From Tetrastigma voinierianum (Eukaryota > Streptophyta > Magnoliopsida > Vitales > Vitaceae): DNA of 64,000 bases. The notes under the pieces are model-generated. The model searched no databases. It was not told the DNA's origin and worked only from the letters and a program-made list of their open reading frames with translations. A program made the position numbers and the translations under genes. How positions within the stretch are numbered: the first letter of the stretch is position 1; each line of letters opens with the position of its first letter. The DNA lies in assembly GCA_016808115.1 (NCBI GenBank), contig JAEQBH010009418.1, positions 1 to 64,000 on the forward strand, given 5' to 3'. Shown here piece after piece: positions 12,168 through 23,140 of the stretch.

Positions 12168-14326
12168 TGTAAGACCAAATTCCATTGGAATAAACTTTTT
12201 TAAAAGAAAAAAAGAAAAAAGAAGAATAAGGGTAAAATCGCACTTTGATTACAAAATCAGAATCGTTGCAACTGTAATTAATTTCTCTAGATCTCGATGA
12301 TGAAACGGATTTCACCGCTGGAATCGCCCGAAATCTAGCTAGCACGTAAAATTTCAATTTTCTCTCGAGACACGGAGTTTCCACACGCCGAAGAGGCATC
12401 GCGCTTTCGTGGCCGTGAAAACGATTTTCGACGCGACGAAAAGTCACATATAACACACGCACTACGCGCTGCAAGTGGTATGAGTAGAGAAATGATGAAA
12501 ATGGACGGCCGAGTTAGTGTCAATAATATCAACCGGTAAAAGAGGGCTTATACAAAAGGCATTTTTGGAATAGTTAAATGAGGAAAAAGCCAAATTAGCA
12601 AATAGTGCTTCTTCTCCTTAAATGAACCAAGCTAAAAACGTGGGAACCAGAATTGGAGATCCAGTAGCTTCGTTTGAGAGCATTTTAGAGAGAGAAGCAC
12701 CTCCTTCTCTCTAGGTTATCTCGCGATCCAACCGTCGACACTTTCGATACAAGAGGGAGAAATGCTCTACGCGGAGGGCTTTCATGCGTGCATTCTGATG
12801 ACTGAGTTTCCTCAAACCTGCTATAGAGAGGTGCTCCTTACTCGAGATTTATTCCCATTTTAATTGTTTTTCGATGTTTCGTTAGTTCGAGGCTCAATCT
12901 ATGCTTGACTGGCCCCAAAACTTGGGACCGAATTTGTTGAATTTATTGAAACCCAAAAATCAGTAGCCGTGCCGTGAGGGGCTGTTTGGGTGCCATGTTT
13001 GATGATTTATTGTATAAATGGTGTATTGATATGAAAAAGGTCGGGAATGGGCCGCTTGATCGGTCCCAAAACATGGGACCGAATGGATACAAGATTTTGA
13101 GCTGGCAGTACTGCAATGCTTAAATGCTTTGGGCTCGTGAACCATGAAAATTGTGAAATAAATCATGCTTTGATTAGAATGAGGCCGGTAATGGCCGTGA
13201 ATTGCGGGTTCACTAAGTGAACCGTTGATTTGTGATTTTTCGGGAATAGTAACCGAGGGTTTCGCTGTTCCCGATACTGTGTTCTCAAAATACATTTTTG
13301 TGAAAATATGTGTTGGTCGAGTGATTTAAATTAAATTACTCGTGTATGATCATTAGCCCAAGTGAGCTAATTTTGATGTGTGAATTAATTAATCTACATG
13401 ACATGATTGTGTGAATTGATTGTTTTGTAAATATATGCATGTTTATATATTTACACGCGTAATTGCATCAGAATAACCCAGATACATGCATTCCATACGC
13501 ACCTAACATCCCAGGATTATGAGCGCATGAGGACAGGTGTCTGTATGTGTTCCGAGGTGTCTGATAAAATATTAATTATCTGAGGGTAACCACAAACTAA
13601 AAATATCAATCGCCCGAAATAGCCCACTGATATTCACCTGAGTATAGTCCACAAACAATTAATATATCAATCGTCGGAGCGGCCCAATTGATATATATAC
13701 ATCGGAGGGTTGTCTACTAATAAAACTAATATTCTCATACGAGGCTTAGGCGAGTGTGAGAGAGTCGGTGAGGACTCGATCCTCGTTATCATGTAGACAT
13801 TCAAGTAGGATCATGCATTTGCTTGAACCAGTGTTTACCTTGAACATCAGACCGCATTTAGGTGGTGAGTATCTTACCTTAGTGGCGATTCTCCTACTGA
13901 GCTTTTACCACTCCCACGTGATCCCCCTTTACGTACGTGAGCTATATGCAGGAGACGGCTCATCCTAGAGGCCGGGTTAGAAGAAGGTCGGGTGTGGCTT
14001 TGATGATGTATACATGTATTAGAATTGTTTTAATTTTAATGTATGTATGGTATACGAGTAAATATTTGAACTCTTAGAACTATTGGATATAGTCGGATTC
14101 ATAGTTTGTATATCTTTATGAGTATTGTCATGGGCCCAAGTGGCCGTTTCACTCATGTTGGGATTATATCGACTGCTTGGGGATAGGTTTATGTGCATCA
14201 GATTGGCAGAGCCTCACTGGCACAAAGGAGACTCGCCCGATTTTCTCGGCGGAGTCGGGTAACCCGACATCCACTTGTATTCGGCGGTCAGACGGCAGTC
14301 AACTAATCGTTTCGGGCTACGCCACA
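12168..14326 (+). mobile_element. Gypsy solo LTR nested in the outer LTR
   Basis: Starts TGTAAGACCAAATTCC and ends GGGCTACGCCACA, about 2.16 kb and near full length for this family. No internal region or partner LTR lies beside it, hence a solo LTR. The outer LTR resumes at 14327 with TTATACAAAGTGGTCGC, matching TTATGGGCCCAAGTGGCCG expected after GTCTTGT. The flanking 5-mers GTTTA and TTATA match only partly. Confidence 0.75.
13560..13715 (+). repeat. LTR dyad repeat array (nested solo LTR)
   Basis: Three units with AAATATCAATCG, AATATATCAATCGTCGG and CCCAATTGATATATA, separated by CACAAACAATTAA-type linkers; same array as at 10985-11215. Confidence 0.65.
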
Positions 14327-14525
14327 TTATACAAAGTGGTCGCTTTACCTTACATGTTGTAATTATACTGACTCCGTCAGATGTTTCATGCATGTGATGT
14401 ATTTTGGTAGAGCTCCCCGTACAAAGGAAACTCTGCCCGATTGTCTGAAGTGGCTTCGGGTAACCCGACAACCACTTGTATTCCGCGGGTTGACGGGTAG
14501 TCAACGGACCCTGTGCTCAGGCAAA

Positions 14526-14532
<7 letters not shown>
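14327..14532 (+). mobile_element. Outer Gypsy solo LTR, 3' piece
   Basis: Last ~200 bp of the outer LTR. It repeats the pattern of 14130-14326 (CTCATGTTG-like start, GAGCTCCCGTACAAAGGA, CGGGTAACCCGACA, ACCACTTGTATTCCGCGG, GTCAACGGAC) and ends GTCACA against a TA run. The two LTR tails side by side look like a tandem duplication but are better explained by nesting. Confidence 0.7.

Positions 14533-14562
<30 letters not shown>
14531..14562. repeat. (TA)n microsatellite
   Basis: TA run of about 30 bp at the right junction of the nested LTR cluster, directly before R1 resumes with TTCAAGTTGATTTTAGG. Confidence 0.9.
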
Positions 14563-14565
<3 letters not shown>

Positions 14566-15451
14566 GTTGATTTTAGGTTTTAAGTTGAATTCGAGTTTAT
14601 TGAATTTAATTCAAATTAATAAGATGACATAATACAAAATAATAATTACAAAAACTTCAAGATAGTAATGAAAAACAAACAAAAATTTAGATACAATTTT
14701 TCAAGGTAATGAAAATATGTATAATATAATATGATATTTTCTTAAAATATAAAAACTTATAATATACGGTACATATATTATAAATATTATTAAATTATTA
14801 AATCCGTGTTTAAGTTAAGCTTAAGTTGTCTTAACTCAAATTAAAAGTTACAAATATTTATAATATTGAGGTTTTAGGAAAATTGATTGTTTAACATAAT
14901 ATTAGTAATTAAAAGTCATGAGTTCCGTGATTCTCCAGTAAGAGAGTAAAAAGTATAATATTTATATTAACTTAAATTATACGATTTTAGTTTTTAAGAG
15001 TCATATAATTTTCTTCTTTATAAATCAAATTTAATATTATTTTGAAATCATGTGAGAAGGTGACTTATATTATACGATTTTAGCTAATGTCATGCATAAG
15101 GGTAGGAATACTCAATCGAGTCCTTCTTAAAAATCATTGATAATTTATTTTATTGTTAATTTTAAAGTCTCATGAGATTAACACGCATCAAACTCTAATT
15201 TTCTTAAAAATTAAGTCAATAGGACTTGGACATATATATGTAGAGATCCTAAACACGAAGAATCCGCTCTTTAATAAACATGTGATTCGAATCTAAATAG
15301 AGAATATACACTACTAAAAACAATAATGGTATTTCAAGTCATAAATAAAGACTATGTAGAAAAAATCAAGAAATGGTAAATAAATGGAATGGTGAAATGA
15401 CATTGACATGTTCAAATTCTTCTTCCTCCTACTGGCTGTGGCTCTGGATCA

Positions 15452-15857
15452 GTGATGAAAATATCTTATATATCCGTCGATATATCTTCGATATATCCAA
15501 TATCGGTAATGTTCGATACGATATCGGCGATGACCGATATATCGCCGATATATCGGTTTTGGAACGATATATCGTAGAAATATCAGGTCTATGATACACG
15601 CGCGCGTTAGTTTAATTTTTTGGTCAAATATCCGAGATATATTCCGGATATACTTCCGAGATATATCGAGATATATTTAAATGACCGCATTTGAAATCCC
15701 GACTTGATCAAACCAAGCATGGATTGATCACAATACTTAATTTACAATATATCGATATTCATGTAAAATATCTTTGGCTGGATATATTCCTATATATCAT
15801 ATATATCCATAAAATCCAAATACCGATATATCCATCGAAATCGATATTTTCATCCTT
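15452..15857. mobile_element. MITE with ATATATCG-rich body (Mutator-like?)
   Basis: About 406 bp with imperfect terminal inverted repeats (GTGATGAAAATATC at left; CAAGGATGAAAATATC read inward from right). The body is packed with ATATATCG/CGATATAT words. It is flanked by GCTGTGGCTC (15435 on) and GCTGTGACTC (15858 on), a likely 9-10 bp target duplication with one change. R1 copy 2 has no such element. The long duplication suggests a Mutator-type MITE, though the family is uncertain. Confidence 0.65.
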
Positions 15858-16360
15858 GCTGTGACTCCAGGGTCAGGAGTATTTGATTCGATCAAAGATC
15901 ATCTTCTTCTTTTTCCTTCCTTTATTGTGATGGCCCCATGTGGGTCAGTGTTCACACACACACACACCAGTTCTTTCATATCAATCCTTTCATTGTTTTG
16001 GTGGATTCCAACTATACCCTTTTTGTCATTTATTTACTAACTCATGTACACATATGTGAAGTGAACACACAGTTTTCCCATTAAAAGGACTCTATTTTCC
16101 ACGGAAGTCCTTCCAGACAAGCCAAAATGGCACGTTCTGCGCTATCAATGACTTCAAAAGCAAAATAGGAACCCTATGGGTTGAGAATCGTTTCTCAAAA
16201 TAAGATAACATCATTTTACAGATTAAAAATAAATAACACAATCCTTCTTGTTTTAGAAAATATAATACACTTTCAAAACAAAAATTAAACAAGCCCCATG
16301 TCACCAACGGTCCAAATCTTTAGTTCCTTTTCTATAGCCATCTATTTGAGTTTTCAGACT

Positions 16361-17110
16361 CTAGAGCCTCCAGCAGCCATCTAAAACTCGAAACATCTAA
16401 AGTTATATTTGTTCCTAAAAGTCATTTTTTGAGATTTAGCTAAAGTTTTAGCTATAGCATCTCCAGCAATGAGCATCTAAAGTTTTATATATCCTAAATC
16501 TATTCAAATTTTACACTTTCTCTTCTTTAATAATTACATCATATACCCTTCATGCATCTATATCACTTCAAACACTATAAAATATTTATTAAATTGTAGT
16601 TGAAAAACAGGTACCCATATCAAACTAAATAATTTTTAAATTATTTGTAGTTCTTATGAAAAATAAATAATTTATCAACTATAGGAAAAAAAATCAATGT
16701 GTTGGGATTAATAGGAAAATCTGATTCAATGTAGCTGATAAATATTTTGCTGATTTCTCAATTCACATTAGGGTTTTTATAGAATTTTTTTTTAAAAGGA
16801 GATTGGTTGTTTTTTTTTTTTTTTTTTTTCAAAGGAATCTCTAAAACACAACAAATTTTCCATCTCCAACGGTCATATTATGAAAAATCAATTTTCTTTT
16901 TTTTTTTGTCCAACGGCTATATTATAAGGGTAGAAGATGTTTTTTCAATTTTTTGCTGATGAACAGTTTATAGCCAAATTTGCTCAAAAATAGATGATCA
17001 CTGTTCATCAGCAATCGTTTTGCTCTCATTATTGCTCCACTGCTAGAGCTTTGTTTTTTAATTTAGCATCTAAATTTAGAGTATTACTCAACTGCTGAAG
17101 ATGCTCTTAG
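16361..17110. mobile_element. MITE-like element, copy in R1 copy A
   Basis: Ends are an imperfect inverted repeat: CTAGAGCCTCCAGCAG at left and CTGCTGAAGATGCTCTTAG at right, the AGAGCATCTCCAGCA type common in plant MITEs. It is AT-rich, with poly-T stretches and a 15-bp perfect hairpin at 16953-17014. A 3'-truncated copy lies at 35203-35873. Confidence 0.55.
16953..17014. repeat. Perfect 15-bp inverted repeat in MITE
   Basis: TTGCTGATGAACAGT at 16953-16967 is the exact reverse complement of 17000-17014, with a 32-nt loop. The second copy (35795-35856) has one mismatch in the right arm. Confidence 0.85.
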
Positions 17111-17423
17111 AACCACCAAATAATTTATCCATTTATTGATCTCATGGTCCTATATAGGTTTAGTGGCCCGATTTTTTGTTTGTTTTCTACCAATCATCAA
17201 TTTGAGTTGTCTGAAATCTTTAGAATTCCAAAAAATTTTATTTAATTCTAATTTTCATAATTTTACATATGGGATTAGTCGAAATATGTATAAAATACTT
17301 CAAACACTCACGATCTCGTAATAATTTTCTGTTACTTTTTTTTTTTTTTTTTTTAATTGTGCTGCATGGGATACTACCCTGTGTGAGAAACTAGGTAAAA
17401 CAACAATCCTCATCTAGGCTTCC

Positions 17424-18941
17424 CGTGACGCCCTCATCCTCGGGGTGTCCGTTGACTACCCGACAACCCGGCTTAAACCTACGTGTCTCACGTCGTGAGG
17501 CACGTACATGTGTAAATGTGTACTCGACAGTTCAGATATCCATTCAACACAATTATATATTTTATACAAATGATTTATTTAAGCAATTGTGTTTAATTAC
17601 AATTTATCCAAAAAAATGGCCCTGCCTTAATTTTATAAAAATGTAGTGCTACAAGATATACGACGGATTTTCTTCGCCTAAACCCTAATGCTCCATCCCT
17701 GCCGTGTCTCTGCATCTAAAAATAGTCCCACGCACGGGTGAGCAAAAGCCCGTGAGTGGAATTTCCCTACTTGGGTTACTCCCACCTGTCAAGAATGCAA
17801 TGGCACACCAAACATACAACTCATGCTAATATATCACTCATGCATATATTAACAATTTAATTCCATACATCATGTTATTCAGTTTATAACAATAACATAA
17901 ACTTAGCTCTCATGGGCTATAGACAAACCCTATAGCTCATCTTAAACCACCCACACATCACACAAACATGTTATCTTCCTCATGGAAATACCAAAATCAC
18001 ACAATCACACAAACAAATCGTGGACCGTCCAACCATTCTAGGGATTTTCTTAACCCCAGCCCAAAGCTTTTGGAACCGAAAACCACCCGCCATCCAGCCT
18101 CAACAAATCCCCATCCATTACAAGGCCCTTAGACAAAAGTAAAGCGAGTAGGAGAAAAACCCCTACCTTCCTGAGTTTGCCTAAACTCCCAACCGCACTC
18201 TCACACGTAGCCCCCCGACGCTGGCACCAACTTTGCCTCTTGCGTCGAATCGAGCCGCATCATCCGATCGTCAGATCTTAGAGAGAAGCCGATTTCTTTC
18301 TTCTCTCTTAAAATCGAAGAATGTGCCTTCGTATCTAATTTCTTCTCCCCACGTTTTCTCGCCTTTTTCCTTTTGTTTTATTCTCCTTTGCTTTTCTTTC
18401 TTTCCTTCTTTTTCATTTCTCTTCTCATCCTCTCACATTTTCTCTTCATTTTCTCCCTCTCTTTCTCTTCCTTTTTCTCCTTCACTTTCTCCTCCTCCCT
18501 CGAGCACTAATCGGATGAGACAAAGACAGCTTCCTCCCTCTCCTTCCTCGCCCAAATGTGCGCCTCCTTTTTCCCCTTTTATTTTATTTCATAATTCTTC
18601 TCTTTATGACACACAATTCATTACTTACTCTCACGTGTTCCATGGGATCCCTTTCCCACACACATCATCACAGCCACTACTTTCATGCCAAGGCTCTACT
18701 CGCAAGGCTACAAAGATCCTCTGCAGTCTCTCGCACAAAGGTCATCCGACACCCCACGCCGAAAAACGTGAAATCCCGACTACCTTGGAATCCAACAAAA
18801 TTCGACGTGGTTGCTAAATTCTCACAGATCATTTCAACTGAGAAGTCCGCTTCGCCATCTCGAGATCTGCACAAATTCGATTTTGACCGAAATTACCGTT
18901 TTATCCTTCCTTAGGAAATCTGGATTTTCCGGGGTCTCATA
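17424..18941 (-). mobile_element. Gypsy solo LTR, minus strand
   Basis: Read on the minus strand it opens TATGAGACCCCGGAAAATCC and ends in the GTCAACGGACACCCCGAGG tail typical of these LTRs. CTTCC flanks it at 17419-17423 and 18942-18946; R1 copy 2 has CTTCC once at 36016-36020. At 1.5 kb it is shorter than its relatives, so it has internal deletions. The pyrimidine-rich block at 18345-18520 gives a Ser/Phe-rich reading frame on the plus strand that is compositional, not a gene. Confidence 0.8.
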
Positions 18942-19164
18942 CTTCCAGATGCCCAGCACATCTTGGTGAATTACTCTTTCCATTCCTTAAGGATGGCTTC
19001 TCCATCTTGTTCAAGAGGGCATAACCGTTTTTCCACTCTCAAGCCTTCTAGAGACATAACTCGACACAATACATTCTATGTCGGCTTAAAAGAAAAGTTG
19101 TTGATGATACTTAAAAATTAGAAGGTTCTAAACAAATCTTAATAATTTGTTTGAAAACTATTTT
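18942..19164. repeat. R1 repeat copy A, segment between two solo LTRs
   Basis: Collinear with 36016-36229: CTTCCAGATGCCC, CCATCTTGTTCAAG, ACATTCTATGTCGG, AAAGAAAAGTTGTTG and the TCTTAATAATTTGTT block leading to the ATTTT target of the next LTR. Confidence 0.8.
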
Positions 19165-21421
19165 TGTAAGACCCGAGAAATTCCAATTTCTGGAAAAATG
19201 GCAAAATCGTAATTGACATAAAATTGTTAATTTCTTGCTAAAAACTGTAATTGGTTCCTCTAGATCTCTTGACATGATGAAACGGATTTCACCGTTGGAA
19301 TCGTCTCTCAAAATCTAGCTAACAAGTAAAATTTCATCGAATTCCGAGACAGTCGGAATTTACACGTTTTTCGAGGCATCGCGTTTCGGGTGCCGTAAAA
19401 CTATTTTCGATGTGACGAAAATCACATATAACAAGTACTCATGTACCATAAGTGGTATGAGTAGAGAAGATGAAAACGTTTAGATAGAGCCGAATGTCAA
19501 ACTGAGAAAGCAGGGACATAAACGCCATTTTTAGAAAAGTTTTGCGTCACTAAAATGCTAAATTAGTCAACAAAGTGTTCATTCTCCCATTTTAAAGACC
19601 AAAATTGCTACTTTTATAGATTTCTTTAGAGAGAGAAACTTCTCTAAAATATCACGATCCGACCTGGGTCGGTAAGGCCTTCGATAAGAAGGGAAGTCAA
19701 GCCGACGCGGAGCCGCCCTACGCTGTGCATCGATTTCAGGCTGACACTCCGAGAGTGTGGGTTTCTCCCTACTTCAGTTTTACACTTTATTTAAGTGTTT
19801 TTCAATGTTTCATGAGCTAAGGCCTTTGAAGAAGCCGTTTGATCGGTCCCAAATCTTGGGACCGAATTGTTTGAATTTATTGAAACCCAATGGTGAAACA
19901 GTGGTTGTTACGGGCTGTTCGGGGTGTTCTTAAATTCATAAAATTTGCTTTAAATCATGTTTCGTTGGTTCGAGGTCGAGGGGTTGGAAGACGGTCCCAA
20001 AACATGGGACCGAAATTGTATGAATTTTTGGAGACTTTTTGGTCGGCCTTTGACAAATTCGTAAACTGTCATTGCAAAGTGGAAATTAAGCATTAAATCG
20101 TATGTTGGTATGTACGTAGACCGAATATATGAAATCGGTTTCAAAATTGGAACCGATAGGATGAGCTGGCCACCGTGGACAGCCCACTTGCTTGTTTCGG
20201 GACCGTAAAACAATTCCGGTTTGCGTAAAATGGACAAAAATGTCCATGTGTTAAGTTTGAAATTGATGAAATGAATGGATTTGAGTTGTGTGGAAATAGA
20301 TAGTATAATGATATAATTATATAAAATATAATTGTGTTCATAGGCCATTGAGATGAATTTAATATGTTAATGCATAAGTTTGATGTGTTATCTTAATGTC
20401 ACAATTATATGGAATATAATTTCAGGTGTGCCATTGAATGGAATAGCGATTAGCTCAAGTGAGCATACTCAGAGTTGATTGATATTGTCAATTACATGTG
20501 ATTCTAAATCGATAATATATGGTTGATATATTGTTGAAAAATGATTGAACAGATAATGCATCCTCATATGCACTTGCAGCCTAGAAATTGTGTGAGTGCA
20601 TGACATGAAAATTGAAAAGAAAAACGAAAATGTTTTTGAAAGGAATTTCACATGATGATATTCCTGAGAATTGTCAGAGATAGGCCAATGTGATTATCGT
20701 ATGAGGATCATGATCAAGCTTCGAAAACTCACCAACCAATTCGCCTGAGAGGTAGTCCCATATTTTTACCGAATATTTCGTAGTATATTTTCAAGAACAA
20801 ATAGGCTTTGTTTTGAAAATGATCATTTTCTCATACATGGCTTAGGCAAGTGTGAGGGAGTCGGTGAGGACTCGAGACATGGGGATGGCATGTAGACATT
20901 CAAGTAGGATCACGAATTTGCTTGGATGTGTGTTTATTTTGGAACATTGCACTGCACTTAGGTGGAGAGTAGCCCACCTAGGGAGATTCCACTACTGAGC
21001 ATTAGCCTACCCCTCATGAGGGATATTATATTTTATGTGCACAGGAGCGAGCGAGGAAACTATGACATAGAAGTCGTTTTAGAAGAAAGTTTGGCTTGTG
21101 GCTTTGGTTTTGTGGATGTATACATGTATTAGAGTTTTGGAATTTTAATATATGTTGTATAAAAGAGAATTGTTTAACTCTTTGAAACTATAGGATAGTA
21201 GTTGAGGTATATTAACAGTATTGTTTATAGCCCAAGTGGCCGTTTTACTCATGTGTGATGATATATTTGACTGCTTTGACAGTGCTATACAAGTTTTGTA
21301 ATCAAGAGAGCTCCCGTACAAAAGAGACTCGCCTCGATTGAAAAAAATGTCGGGTCACTCCCACATTCAAGGGTATTCGCTGGTTGATTCGCAGTCAACG
21401 GACTCTCGGTTTTGGGCCACA
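19165..21421 (+). mobile_element. Gypsy solo LTR, plus strand
   Basis: Clean LTR of 2.26 kb beginning TGTAAGACCCGAGAAATTCC and ending TTTTGGGCCACA. Flanked by ATTTT (19160-19164) and AATTT (21422-21426). R1 copy 2 shows the unoccupied site at 36225-36229. No internal domain. Its middle (about 20600-20830) differs from the LTRs that carry the dyad array, so it belongs to another subfamily shared with 24992-27000. Confidence 0.85.
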
Positions 21422-22577
21422 AATTTCAAACTTGAAAAATAAGTTTGATACATTTGTTAAAAAAAATGTATTTTAAAACAAATTTAAAGTGGTTTATGTG
21501 TATTCTTGAAGTATTTTCTAAATAACTTTAAGAATTTTCAAACAACTAGTTTTTAAGAAATGGTCACAGAAATGTATGCTATTTTCCTTTTGAATATAAC
21601 ATTAATCATGTTATAAGAATGACGAACATCAAAACCCTCTGAGACAACTAGAATGTACGGTCATGGAAGGGGTGAGTTTTCGAGAAAATTTATAAAGAAT
21701 GTGTTTGTTTGCGGTAAAAGGCACCGCGATTCTGGGGGCTCTAGTTCAAATGTACGGGTGGAAACATGTTTTCATTTTCTTTATAGTAAAATTTCATGAT
21801 TGAGCTATGTAAAGAGGAAACCATATGTTTTATTTTTTTTAAAGTATCATGAAATTTAATCCCAAAAAAGTTAATGAAGTCATAGCCTAATCTTGTAGTG
21901 GGGTCCACCTCAGAATAAACAACCTTGGCAAGGGGTCGGTCTTCCTATGGTTTGTCGGTAATTATTTATGATGTTTGTTTATTCTATCCTTTTAAATTAA
22001 TATTTTAAAATATATATATCTACTACTATATAAAATAAATTAAAATAAAGCATAATTAAAAATAATTTTAGGTTTCGGACAAGCTTTAATGTAATAGTTT
22101 CCTAAAAGTTTCTTCTCAAACAATTTAAAACTATTTTAGCAAATAGTCTCTTATAGTCTATTAAAAGAATTATTTTTTTATTATTCTTGACCTAAAATCA
22201 CTCATATGAATATTTTATTCCATTTTTTCTTGGCATAAAATGGTCTTTCACTAAAGTAATATTTTAGTTTTATTTTTTTGTGTTATGTGATGTTGTTCAT
22301 CATCTTGTTATTAGTTATTGGGGCTTGATGGCAGATTCACATATTTTTCAACTATTTTATCAAATTTATAGATTTTATACCGATTTATTATGTTATTAAC
22401 CTAAATATTATTTCATTATATATGATTTGTAGCTATTATATTTTTATCTATCGTTTTATTATTATTTTGAATCAACTAATATTATTTGTTTAAAACAAAT
22501 ACACTTTAATTTATAGAACAAAAATAGGGTCTTGTCAAATGCATTCTTCTTGTACATTCTCAACAAAATATCTAACA
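21422..22577. repeat. R1 repeat copy A, right part
   Basis: Collinear with 36230-37207 and, in its right half, with 59460-60170: GTAGTGGGGTCCACCT, GTCGGTCTTCCTATGG, TTAATATTTTAAAATAT, GCAAATAGTCTCTTA. Its end (TTCTCAACAAAATATCTAAC) is shared with copy 3, after which both diverge; that is the probable right border of the repeat. It also resembles 757-1013 at the other end of copy A, giving R1 direct terminal similarity. Confidence 0.75.
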
Positions 22578-22779
22578 GCCAGTTACATCACTAGATATAC
22601 CCATCTTTCCAGTCCCCTATTATCATCTCATAGGACTCCTCATCTTCTTGTAGTTGATGTCTCCCCATTTAAGTTGTCATCTGTGTTGAGTTTCATCCAC
22701 TCTTGGGGAGAGTTTTCTCCATCCTGCCCAGATCATTCCCATCCACCCTTGGGGGATTTTCTTGTTTTACTTTATCATA

Positions 22780-23140
22780 CATAATTGGCTTACATTTCTA
22801 TATCAGTTAAAGAAAAATTATTGATAGATACATTATAAAATTGTGAAGGTTCTTAATTTAAATCAATATCTATATGGCATTATTTTCAACTCATAAATAC
22901 TATTCACAAATTTTAATAATTTGTTTAGAAAACTATTTTCCAACTTTAAAAAAAGTTTGATATATTTGTTAAAAATGTATTTTTAAAATAAATTTAAAGT
23001 GGTTTTATGTGTATTCTTGACGTAATTTCTAAATCATTTAAAAATTTTAAAGGAGTGCAAAAGCAACTAGTTTTAATAATTGCATTTTAAGAAATTTATG
23101 TTTATTTTCCTTTTGAATCAAACTTTTCTTAAGTTATAAG
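22780..23140. repeat. Partial tandem duplicate of an R1 segment
   Basis: Repeats the R1 piece that runs across the 19165 insertion site: AAAGAAAAATTATTGATAGATAC, TTAATAATTTGTTTAGAAAAC, TTAAAGTGGTTTTATGTGTA and CAACTAGTTTT correspond to 19090-19164 plus 21427-21600 and to 36140-36400. It carries no LTR, so it is another empty version of that site. The stretch 22578-22779 before it shows no recognisable gene. Confidence 0.65.

Larger units (their letters stand above)
14563..17423. repeat. R1 repeat copy A, central part
   Basis: AT-rich non-coding DNA collinear with 33847-36020 in copy 2: same opening (TTCAAGTTGATTTTAGG), the TAAACACGAAGAATCCG block, the GTGATGGCCCC block and the TAGCTAAAGTTTTAGCTA block. 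Copy A has an extra MITE at 15452-15857. Copy 2 lacks the counterpart of about 17028-17268. Ends at the CTTCC target of the next LTR. Confidence 0.8.

Noticed and set aside
14130..14525. Tandem duplication of an LTR tail
   Set aside because: The two tails belong to two LTRs, one nested in the other; the first completes 12168-14326 and the second completes the outer LTR.
18233..18914. Ser/Phe/Pro-rich plus-strand frame of 194 codons
   Set aside because: It is antisense to a Gypsy solo LTR and follows its pyrimidine tract. Similar Ser/Phe/Leu-rich frames occur in the same relative place at 26370-26783 and 56915-57331, always with different protein sequence.
22539..22784. Plus-strand frame of 81 codons as a small gene
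   Set aside because: It starts inside the R1 border and runs into unrelated AT-rich DNA; no family resemblance or splice context.
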